Positions 58,007 to 64,000 of a stretch of 64,000 nucleotides of DNA are shown here, piece after piece. Source of the DNA: Bradyrhizobium sp. CSS354 (lineage in GTDB: Bacteria > Pseudomonadota > Alphaproteobacteria > Rhizobiales > Xanthobacteraceae); the NCBI RefSeq assembly GCF_029051725.1, contig NZ_JAACFU010000008.1, positions 310,001 through 374,000 on the forward strand. The letters are read 5' to 3'. A program made the translations under genes and the position numbers. The notes under the pieces are model-generated. The model was not told the origin of the DNA, did not search any database, and worked only from the letters and a program-made list of their open reading frames with translations. Every line of letters begins with the position of its first letter. Position 1 is the stretch's first letter.

Positions 58007-58074
58007 CGGGCTTGACCCGCCCGTCGATCTTCAGAAAGCTTCTTGGAAGAGGATCGATTGCCTGGTCAAGCCCG
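58007..58074. repeat. Imperfect palindromic element
   Basis: CGGGCTTGACC (58007-58017) is mirrored by GGTCAAGCCCG (58064-58074), with a looser inner pairing of ATCGATCC-like arms. It lies between divergent genes. It may be a decayed member of the family at 51826, which has GGTCAAGCCGGG in its right end. Confidence 0.6.
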
Positions 58075-58099
58075 GGCCTGTGAAACGGACGGACGCCAC

Positions 58100-59041
58100 A
58101 TGACCCATCACCACCTGCATTCCAGCCCCGAGACCTGCCATTGGGGCTTCTTCGAAGCTGCGCTCAAGCCCGTCCTCACCGTCGCGAGCGGCGACGAGGT
58201 CACGGTCGACACCATCAGCGGCGGCCCGGACATGCTGCCCGACCGCGACACATTTCACATTCCGCCCGAGATGTTCGAGGTTCATGCCAAGAACGAGCGC
58301 ATGCTGCCCGGCCATATCCTCACTGGCCCGATAGCGGTCGAGGGCGCCGAGCCCGGCGACGTGCTCGCGGTCGAGATCCTCGACGTCCAGCTCCGGCAGG
58401 ATTGGGGCTGGAACATGATCAAGCCGCTGTCCGGCACCCTGCCCGACGATTTCCACGAGACGCGCATCCTGAACATCCCGCTCGACCGGTCGCGGATGGT
58501 CGCCCGGATGCCCTGGGGGCTGGACCTGCCGCTCAAGCCGTTCTTCGGCGTGATGGGCGTTTCGCCGCCGCCGGCCTGGGGCCGCATCTCCTCGCTGGTC
58601 CCGCGCGCCATGGGCGGCAATCTTGACAACAAGGAGCTTGGCGCCGGCGCGACGCTGTACCTGCCGGTGTTCGTCCCGGGCGCGCTGTTCTCCTGCGGCG
58701 ACGGCCACGGCGTGCAGGGCGACGGCGAGGTCTGCGTCACCGCGATCGAGACCGCACTCCAGGGCCGCTTTCGCCTGACGCTGCGCAAGGACCTCAGGCT
58801 CGATTATCCCCGCGGCGAGACGGCGACGCATTACATGACCATGGCGATGGACCCCGACCTCGACCAATGCGTGGTGCGGGCGCTACGCAACATGATCGTG
58901 CTGCTCGGCGAGAGGCGCAATTTGTCGCGCGAGGACGCCTATACGCTATGCAGCCTGGCGGCCGATCTGCGGGTGACCCAGACCGTCAACGGCTCCAAGG
59001 GCATCCATTGCATGATCGACAAGGCGATCGTGCACGGCTGA
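58100..59041 (+). CDS. Acetamidase/formamidase family protein
   Basis: A 313-residue hydrolase of the FmdA/AmdA family, which releases ammonia from formamide, acetamide or related short amides. Family segments are LTGPIAVEGAEPGDVLAVEI (about residues 74-93), GVMGVSPPPAWGRISS (about 153), MGGNLDNKELGAGATLYLPV (about 174), and GDGHGVQGDGEV (about 203), which includes the metal/active-site His. The start is set at ATG 58100 (MTHHHLHSSPETCHWG), the natural N-terminus. It is single, divergent from the YdcF-like gene. Confidence 0.9.
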   Translation: MTHHHLHSSPETCHWGFFEAALKPVLTVASGDEVTVDTISGGPDMLPDRDTFHIPPEMFEVHAKNERMLPGHILTGPIAVEGAEPGDVLAVEILDVQLRQDWGWNMIKPLSGTLPDDFHETRILNIPLDRSRMVARMPWGLDLPLKPFFGVMGVSPPPAWGRISSLVPRAMGGNLDNKELGAGATLYLPVFVPGALFSCGDGHGVQGDGEVCVTAIETALQGRFRLTLRKDLRLDYPRGETATHYMTMAMDPDLDQCVVRALRNMIVLLGERRNLSREDAYTLCSLAADLRVTQTVNGSKGIHCMIDKAIVHG

Positions 59042-59241
59042 GCCGACCCGCCCACTCCTGACCTGTCGAGGCCACGCAGCCGCCGGCCTGTTCGCGCGGC
59101 GCGCCTCGTCATGCCTAATTTCCTTCGCGATTCCAACGGGCTGAACGAGCACCGCAGCCTGCGATTGACTTCTGCCTCCGAAGCTAAATAGAGTCTTAAT
59201 CGTAACTTTTATGTACCTGCGTAAGAGGCTAGCGTTTAGGC

Positions 59242-59439
59242 ATGGCCACCGAAAAAGCCGAGACTGACCGCATTCCCGTAACCTTGGCGCTCTCGACCAT
59301 CACCTATCTGGAGAAGCTGGTGAGACAGGGCACCCACGGCACCAGCGTTCCCGGCGTCGCACGTACCTTGATCGAGGAAGGCATCCGTCTCGCCATCAAG
59401 GACGGGCTTTTGTCGATTCGCGACAATGGCAGGACGTGA
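59242..59439 (+). CDS. Small ribbon-helix-helix-like protein
   Basis: A 65-residue protein. RIPVTLALSTITYLEKLVRQ looks like a beta strand plus helix, followed by a second helix with TSVPGVARTLIEEGIRLAIK; this pattern fits a short ribbon-helix-helix DNA-binding protein or antitoxin-like fold. There is no partner toxin gene adjacent; gcrA follows 72 bases downstream on the same strand. Function unknown, so it may be a stand-alone regulator. Confidence 0.65.
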   Translation: MATEKAETDRIPVTLALSTITYLEKLVRQGTHGTSVPGVARTLIEEGIRLAIKDGLLSIRDNGRT

Positions 59440-59511
59440 GCGCGCGCCGAACGTGAGGCGGACGGATCTCGAGAAGCGGATGGCCGACATCTGCAACCTG
59501 GGACCGCGACA

Positions 59512-60006
59512 ATGCCTGTTCTCTCACCGACTTCTTCTTCACAAACCTGGACCGACGAACGCATCGAACTGCTGAGGCAGCACTTCGAGGCCGGCCTCTC
59601 CTGCCGCGAGATCGCCGCCGACATCGGCGTCAGCCGCAATGCCGTGATCGGCAAGCTGTCTCGCCTCAATCTGACGCGCGGCCGGACCATCGACGACCGC
59701 AAGGTTCAGGACCGGGGCTCCGCGCCTTCGCGCACGTCGCGAACGGTGCCGCGGCTGCAATACGAAATGCTCGCCACGATCTACGGCGAGACCGGTGCGC
59801 CGATGGTCGCCGGTCCGATCGACGACGCCAATCGCTGCTCGCTGCTGGAGCTTGCCGAGAACCGCTGCCGCTGGCCGATATCCACACCTGGCGCGGACGA
59901 TTTCTGCTTCTGCGGCAACTCCGCGCCCGACGGCCAGTCCTATTGCGCCGGCCACAGCCGCCTCGCCTACCGGCCGAATTCCCGCGCGCGCGTCATGCGC
60001 GGCTAG
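59512..60006 (+). CDS. gcrA: GcrA-family cell-cycle regulator
   Basis: A 164-residue protein. The N-terminal DNA-binding region WTDERIELLRQHFEAGLSCR EIAADIGVSRNAVIGKLSRL is the GcrA signature (a SANT-like helix-turn-helix). The C-terminal RNA-polymerase sigma-70-binding part has LLELAENRCRWPIS and FCFCGNSAPDGQSYCAGHSR, the Cys/His cluster usual in the family. GcrA activates genes with CcrM-methylated GANTC promoters during the S phase of the cell cycle. This copy may be the main one or one of several paralogues. Confidence 0.9.
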   Translation: MPVLSPTSSSQTWTDERIELLRQHFEAGLSCREIAADIGVSRNAVIGKLSRLNLTRGRTIDDRKVQDRGSAPSRTSRTVPRLQYEMLATIYGETGAPMVAGPIDDANRCSLLELAENRCRWPISTPGADDFCFCGNSAPDGQSYCAGHSRLAYRPNSRARVMRG

Positions 60007-60096
60007 AGCCATGTCTTAGAGCCATGTCTTAGAGCCATGTCTTAGAGCCAAGTCTTAGAGCCAAGTCTTAGAGCTCATGTCCTCGAGCCATGTCCC
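60005..60096. repeat. Tandem repeat of a 13-bp unit right after gcrA
   Basis: AGAGCCATGTCTT begins at 60005, 60018 and 60031, then AGAGCCAAGTCTT at 60044 and 60057, then two degraded copies (from 60070 and 60084). The array begins at the gcrA stop codon. A 13-bp unit shifts the frame in every copy, so the array is not coding. It may be a recent slippage product. Confidence 0.9.
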
Positions 60097-60133
60097 AAAA
60101 CGAAAAACCTCCGGCAGGGCATTGCCGGAGGTT
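60097..60133 (-). terminator. Minus-strand terminator beyond the porin terminator
   Basis: AACCTCCGGCA and TGCCGGAGGTT form an 11-bp stem with loop GGGCAT; on the reverse strand it is followed by TTTTT CG TTTT. It stands 165 bases beyond the porin terminator, with no minus-strand gene of standard type between. It may end a small RNA. Confidence 0.8.
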
Positions 60134-60294
60134 CCTGGAGGTTTAGCATCAAGTCAGAGCCGCAACTTTCGTCATCGGCCGAGAGCTATATAGCTTAGTA
60201 ACTCAGGTAAGTAAATAAATTTGGGGCCTGTCGAATCGCATGGCTCGTCTTCGTTGCCGGCACGGGCCATCTGATTTTCCGAAAGCGATCTTCG
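60134..60294 (-). ncRNA. Candidate small RNA between two minus-strand terminators
   Basis: On the reverse strand TTACTT and TATATA are separated by 16 bases (TATATA near 60188-60193), giving a possible promoter, and transcription from near 60180 would end at the terminator at 60097-60133, some 80 nucleotides later. The region is AT-richer than its neighbours. A 67-residue frame (60172-60375) overlaps the porin terminator and is unlike any known protein. This is a hypothesis from spacing and terminator arrangement only. Confidence 0.3.
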
Positions 60295-60326
60295 TAAAAA
60301 AGCCCCGGCGGTGTCCCGCCGGGGCT
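60295..60326 (-). terminator. Terminator of the porin gene
   Basis: AGCCCCGGCGG (60301-60311) and CCGCCGGGGCT (60316-60326) form an 11-bp stem; on the reverse strand a T run follows (AAAAA at 60296-60300). It lies 53 bases after the porin stop. Confidence 0.95.
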
Positions 60327-60378
60327 GCGTCATATCCGGAGACTCGAGTCCGAAGACCCAGGTAAGAAAACCCAAGGC

Positions 60379-61935
60379 TTACCAGTTGCGCTGGGCGCGA
60401 ACCAGCAGGCTGTAAGTGTCCTGGTCCTTCAGCTCATAGGCCGCCGCGGGCTTGGCAACGCTCGTGAGCGCCGGCGTCGTGATCACGCCCGAGTACTTCT
60501 GGTCAAGGTGGCTGTAGGTGAAGTCAGCCGAGAAGGTCAGGTTCTTGACCGGGGTCCAGCGGGTGATGACACCGATCTGGCCGATGTTGAAGTCCGGGTT
60601 ACAGGTACCGGTCAGGGTCGCGAACGCGGCGCTGCCGCAGATCATGCCCTTGGCCGTGCCGCTGTAGTTGACGGCAGCCCACGCACCATAGAGCGCCGAG
60701 TTCCAGTACGGGCTCCAGTTGTGGGTGTAGGCACCACGGAAGCCGTAGGTCTTGGTCAGCTCGAGGCCGCTGCCGGGTGCGAACACCGCGTCAGACACGC
60801 CGGCGAAGCCGATGCTCTGATACGCGCCGCCCGAACCGCCGAACATCGAGTAGTTGGTCGCTGCCAGCTCCTGGAAGTTGTAGCGGCTCGCGCCGTCGGT
60901 GTAGACGCCCGAGATGTTGATCACGTCGCCTGCACCGGTCGGGATGTTCTTGATCGACAGAGCCAGCTGGACGGCCCAGCCCCACTTGTCTTCAGGATGA
61001 CCCGTGGCTTCGCTCGCGCCGTAATAGCCGACGTGGTTGTCGTGCGCCGCGACCGAGGCCTGGAACAGGCCCCAGGCCTGGTCGACGCGGAGCGTACCGA
61101 CGAGATCGGGGGCGCGGGTGCCGCCGAGATCGTTGGAGCCGTAGGCACCGCCGAGGACGCCGGTGGTGGACATGCCGGCCGTATTCCACAGCGCGGTCTG
61201 GAACACCTGCGTCTGGTCCTGCGCCGAGACGATCGCCGTTATGCCTTGGCCCAGATCGGCGGTGTAGGTGAACTGGGCGACACCGTTGGTGGTGCCGCTG
61301 CCGCCGACGAGCTGGTCGAAGTTGTTGCCGGGATAGTTGATCCAGGGCGCGTCGAACTGCGACACCGCCTTACCCATGGTGAAGCCGGCGAACTGGATGA
61401 AGGCGTAGTAGACGCCGAGCGCGCCGCCCGAGATCCCCCCGTCGGTGCCGTTGACGGCGCCGCCGCTGGACCCGATCAGACCCGTGCCTGCGGCGTTGAG
61501 GCCGAGCGTGCTGCTGTACTGGGTGGCACCCGTTCCCGAACCGGCGCCGACATAGTTGCCGGTCGTCCAGGTGAAGACCGCATCGAAATAGGTGCGGACA
61601 ACGCCGTACTCGGTCGCGGTGCGCGTGTCGATGTTGAGATCTTCACGAGCGCGCATCGAGTAATAGTTCGTCAGGCGGTTATTGGCCGCGAAGACGTTGT
61701 TGTACTGGGCGCTGTAGTTGCCGCCGGCATTGAGCGCCACTTCGGCACGCAGATAACCGCCCAGCTTGATGCAGGTGTCGCTGCCCGGGATGTAGTAGAA
61801 ACCCGCACCGTAGAGCGAGCAGACCTTCACATACTCGACCGCCTTGGCCTTGACAGGAAGATCAGCCGCCTGAGCTCCACCGACGGCGATCAGACCCGCC
61901 GCAGTGCCGAGCAAAAGGCTCTTCACCACTTTCAT
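60379..61935 (-). CDS. Alphaproteobacterial outer-membrane porin
   Basis: A 518-residue porin of the Porin_2 type. The signal peptide is MKVVKSLLLGTAAGLIAVGG ending at AQAAD, and the mature N-terminus has the family pattern DLPVKAKAVEYVKVCSLYGA and FYYIPGSDTCIKLGGYLRAE. The body alternates beta strands and Gly/Ala/Asn-rich loops, and ends with an aromatic-containing C-terminus (YSLLVRAQRNW), the Trp marking the last strand. Two Cys near the N-terminus are a family trait. The start at ATG 61935 has GGAGG upstream, and TATAAT at 61958-61963 on the reverse strand is a good -10. The longer frame to 62112 is not used. It allows small-solute diffusion across the outer membrane. Confidence 0.93.
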   Translation of the reverse strand: MKVVKSLLLGTAAGLIAVGGAQAADLPVKAKAVEYVKVCSLYGAGFYYIPGSDTCIKLGGYLRAEVALNAGGNYSAQYNNVFAANNRLTNYYSMRAREDLNIDTRTATEYGVVRTYFDAVFTWTTGNYVGAGSGTGATQYSSTLGLNAAGTGLIGSSGGAVNGTDGGISGGALGVYYAFIQFAGFTMGKAVSQFDAPWINYPGNNFDQLVGGSGTTNGVAQFTYTADLGQGITAIVSAQDQTQVFQTALWNTAGMSTTGVLGGAYGSNDLGGTRAPDLVGTLRVDQAWGLFQASVAAHDNHVGYYGASEATGHPEDKWGWAVQLALSIKNIPTGAGDVINISGVYTDGASRYNFQELAATNYSMFGGSGGAYQSIGFAGVSDAVFAPGSGLELTKTYGFRGAYTHNWSPYWNSALYGAWAAVNYSGTAKGMICGSAAFATLTGTCNPDFNIGQIGVITRWTPVKNLTFSADFTYSHLDQKYSGVITTPALTSVAKPAAAYELKDQDTYSLLVRAQRNW

Positions 61936-62339
61936 ATTAAAACCTCCAAGTTGCTCATTATACGAAGACCGGACCGTGAGGCCCCCCAGATCCCCGTCTT
62001 GCAAATCCGTTCGGCCGCTTTGCGCTTTCGGACACACCCGCTTTCGACGCGAGGGACGTGAGCGAACCAGCTGCAACGGGACGATCGAGACCCCCCCACC
62101 GTCACGAAGCAATATGCCTGCGCCGTTGACTAATCAAAATACCTTATTTAGTCAGCTTTGTGGTTTCGCTAAACCTGTACCCCATACGCAACACTCCGGC
62201 GAAGCGATCCGTGAGCAAATCATCTTTGTAGTTTGAGTGACAAAATTAGCCTGCTCTGCACTTGCGTCAGAGCAGGCTTGCGTGGACTATGGCTTGCACC
62301 ACACCGGCCGCATACAAACCAGATCACGGGAGTGACGCT
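61936..62339. promoter_or_regulatory. Divergent porin/MarR intergenic region with an inverted repeat
   Basis: These 404 bases hold no gene. TGACTAA (62127-62133) and TTAGTCA (62148-62154) form a perfect inverted repeat spaced by 14 AT-rich bases; the half-site TTAGTCA also occurs in the palindrome between the MarR and monooxygenase genes at 53759. It could be an operator for the MarR protein at 62340. TATAAT at 61958-61963 (reverse strand) is a likely porin -10, with no good -35. Confidence 0.55.
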
Positions 62340-62846
62340 GTGTCAGCGACGAGGAAAGAAGGGGCGCGCCTCCGCCCCATCGGCAACCTGGATATCATCA
62401 GGCGCTTCACCTGGGAGATATCGTCGATCAACATGTATCTGGAGGAGCTGCGTCAGTTCTGGGCGAGAACGCTCGGCATCAGCGGCCCCCAATGGCTGAT
62501 CCTGATGGCGATCTCCGACCTCGACAAGGACGACGGCATTCCAGTCAACGTCGTCTCAAAGCTCCTCCACGTCGACCCGTCGTTCGTCACGACCCAGTCC
62601 AAGCTGCTCGAGAAGAAGGGCCTGTTGCGCCGTCGCCCCTCGCCGACCGACGCAAGGGTGGTGCGGCTGTCCCTGACCGAGAAGACCCAGAAACACCTGG
62701 CGAGCCTCACCGAGCAGTACAAGACGATCAAGGAATTCGTCTTCCAGGAGTTCGACGAGAAAGAACTCACCGATTTCACCACCAAGCTCGCGATGTTGAA
62801 GACCCGCCTCGAAAAGGCCTGCGTCCGCCTGACTCTCGACTTCTGA
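62340..62846 (+). CDS. MarR-family transcriptional regulator
   Basis: A 168-residue winged-helix regulator. The recognition segment is VNVVSKLLHVDPSFVTTQSK (about residues 66-85), the wing RRRPSPTDARVVRLSL with the DxR pattern, and dimerisation helices at both ends (NMYLEELRQFWARTLGIS). The start is GTG 62340 with GGGAG just upstream; an open frame to 62262 is less likely. It is divergent from the porin gene and convergent with the hydrolase-fold gene. An inverted repeat in its upstream region may be its operator. Ligand unknown. Confidence 0.85.
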   Translation: MSATRKEGARLRPIGNLDIIRRFTWEISSINMYLEELRQFWARTLGISGPQWLILMAISDLDKDDGIPVNVVSKLLHVDPSFVTTQSKLLEKKGLLRRRPSPTDARVVRLSLTEKTQKHLASLTEQYKTIKEFVFQEFDEKELTDFTTKLAMLKTRLEKACVRLTLDF

Positions 62847-62856
62847 GGCGACGTCC

Positions 62857-63969
62857 TTAGATGCGGCCCGCAACGCCGAGCCGGGATTCGAGCCAATCGA
62901 AAATGTATTCATTGGCAAGGCTTGGATTGTCCGCATGGGCCTGCGCCGCGCCGGTTTCGGCCGCCGTGAATACCTTCAACATCACATCCGAGCTGCCGAG
63001 CCGGGACGTCTGGACGATCTGACGCGCCCGATCGGCCTTGAGCCAGCCGTCCTCGCCGAGCGTGATCAGCACCGGACAGTCGGCGCTGGAGGCCATCAGC
63101 GGAGCATGCGGCACCGGAACGATGCTGACGTCGCTCATCGCGAATCGGCTGGCAAAGAAGGCCCGCTCGTGCAGGTCCCACAGGCCGCCATCGCAGACGG
63201 CGGCGGCAAGCCGCGGCTCCTGCAGCACCGCGCGGGCCACGAAAGAAGAGCCCCAGCCATCGGCGACGATCGCGACGCGCCCGAAATCGACGTCGCTGCA
63301 CGTCTCCAAATAGTCCATGACGCACGGAATCGCACTCTCGAGATCCCGGCGCCGCAACAGCGCGTCGAGATAATCGTCGCGCTGGTCGCCGAACAGGTCC
63401 AGCGCCAGCAGCGAGAAGCCGCGCTCGCGCGCATGCGGCGCGAGCTTGAACAGAAACTCCTCCTTGCGGTGGCCGGGCTCGCCGATGCAGATCACGGTCG
63501 GAGCTCGCACGCGTCCCGATGGCGCGGGCAGGAAATAGCCCTGCAACGAATGTCCGTCGAGCCAGGGTATCGTCATGACTTCCCCGGCCGGATCGCGCGC
63601 GGCGAGGAAGCGGCGGGCACAATCCTGCATGGCGAGGACCGCGACCCAGCGGCGCTCGTCCGCCTGATCGAGTGGCATTGCGGCCGCACTATAGTAATTC
63701 ATGGCGCGGAGCCAGTTGCGTTGCGCGGTCGCCCTGTGACCTTCCACGAACGCGGCCTCGGCACGAAGTCGATTGGCCTGCGCCAGATTCTTCCACTCGC
63801 GATGCCAGGATTGGTCTTCGCCCCGCTTCAGCTGCCGCGCGATCATCAGGCATTCCGCGATCGTGGCGCCGCCCTCCTGGGCGGCGGTGAGGAGCCGCGT
63901 GAATTCAGCGGAGATGTCCTCTCGCTCCGGGCAAAGGATCCAGTCGTCGGAGAGGCATGCGGGTATCAT
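62857..63969 (-). CDS. Alpha/beta-hydrolase fold protein, FrsA/DHPON-hydrolase-like, with apparent loss of the nucleophile Ser
   Basis: A 370-residue protein. An N-terminal helical part (about residues 1-125, with LKRGEDQSWHREWKNLAQ and YYSAAAMPLDQADERRWV) leads into a hydrolase core: IPWLDGHSLQGYFLP, then APTVICIGEPGHRKEEFLFK, the strand before the elbow (FGRVAIVADGWGSSFV), and VLITLGEDGWLKADRARQIV. In related dienelactone-hydrolase-like proteins the elbow is GxSxG; here the aligned position reads ADGWG, so the Ser is Gly, though the next two residues are Ser. The acid and His regions are partly present. So it may be an inactive or altered hydrolase. It is convergent with the MarR gene. Confidence 0.75.
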   Translation of the reverse strand: MIPACLSDDWILCPEREDISAEFTRLLTAAQEGGATIAECLMIARQLKRGEDQSWHREWKNLAQANRLRAEAAFVEGHRATAQRNWLRAMNYYSAAAMPLDQADERRWVAVLAMQDCARRFLAARDPAGEVMTIPWLDGHSLQGYFLPAPSGRVRAPTVICIGEPGHRKEEFLFKLAPHARERGFSLLALDLFGDQRDDYLDALLRRRDLESAIPCVMDYLETCSDVDFGRVAIVADGWGSSFVARAVLQEPRLAAAVCDGGLWDLHERAFFASRFAMSDVSIVPVPHAPLMASSADCPVLITLGEDGWLKADRARQIVQTSRLGSSDVMLKVFTAAETGAAQAHADNPSLANEYIFDWLESRLGVAGRI

Positions 63970-64000
63970 CGGGAGCTACGCTCTGGTCATCGCCTTACAC

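Noticed and set aside
59242..59439. Toxin-antitoxin module
   Set aside because: The small ribbon-helix-helix-like protein has no adjacent toxin-like gene; gcrA follows.
60172..60375. 67-residue minus-strand frame between the two terminators
   Set aside because: It overlaps the porin terminator, has no ribosome-binding site and no family-like sequence; a non-coding RNA is the better guess.

Overview
This is a GC-rich chromosomal window that reads as an alphaproteobacterium of the order Hyphomicrobiales, most like Bradyrhizobium and its relatives. The evidence is the tig-clpP-clpX-lon proteostasis block, the glnB-glnA pair behind a sigma-54 type promoter, a GcrA-type regulator, an alphaproteobacterial porin, CtaA and DUF2842 genes, and several families of palindromic intergenic repeats that look typical of Bradyrhizobium genomes. 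I see no phage, insertion sequence, CRISPR array, rRNA or plasmid backbone. The genus is an inference from gene content and protein style; no database was searched.

Layout. 0-4 kb: a small catabolic locus (MarR-type regulator, Rieske oxygenase, MFS permease, exported alpha/beta hydrolase). 4-6.4 kb: a small membrane protein, tRNA-Asp, an HU-like protein and peptidase T. 6.5-10 kb: an AraC regulator and a Cys-rich MarR regulator flanking a perfect FNR/FixK-type box, then a membrane protein with an upstream 24-residue membrane peptide. 10.1-17 kb: a heavy-metal efflux operon (His-rich small protein, CzcC-, CzcB- and CzcA-like proteins, CDF transporter). 17-25.7 kb: methyltransferase, tRNA-Val, GFA protein, lon, clpX, clpP, tig and tRNA-Leu. 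25.8-31 kb: a multicopper-oxidase fold protein lacking most copper ligands, Nnr, glnB and glnA. 31-38.6 kb: a mixed set (tautomerase, GlxA-like regulator, glutamine amidotransferase-like hydrolase, AI-2E transporter, diguanylate cyclase) and the rpsI/rplM ribosomal operon. 38.7-44.1 kb: thioesterase, enoyl-CoA hydratase-like, CoA-binding protein, O-acetylhomoserine sulfhydrylase, CtaA and DUF2842.

44.2-53.2 kb is an exopolysaccharide locus: a NodB-fold protein, a GNAT/CelD-like protein, a Wzc/ExoP-like chain-length protein, a GT4 glycosyltransferase, a WbaP/ExoY-like initiating phosphotransferase and an O-antigen ligase/polymerase-like protein. Two of these look catalytically dead by motif: the NodB-fold protein has lost its metal ligands, and the Wzc-like ATPase domain has no Walker A lysine. 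53.2-59 kb: a MarR/FAD-monooxygenase divergent pair with a clear palindromic operator, then a saccharopine-dehydrogenase-like reductase, DUF169, YdcF-like and acetamidase/formamidase proteins. 59-64 kb: a ribbon-helix-helix-like protein, GcrA, a 13-bp tandem repeat, two successive minus-strand terminators enclosing a possible small RNA, a large porin, a MarR regulator, and a hydrolase-fold protein whose nucleophile serine appears to be glycine.

No single undescribed multi-gene system stands out. The most interesting signals are recurrent pseudoenzymes (SufI-like multicopper fold, NodB fold, Wzc-type ATPase, alpha/beta hydrolase), the FixK-type box beside the Cys-rich MarR gene, a shared TTAGTCA half-site at two MarR loci, and the candidate small transcripts.
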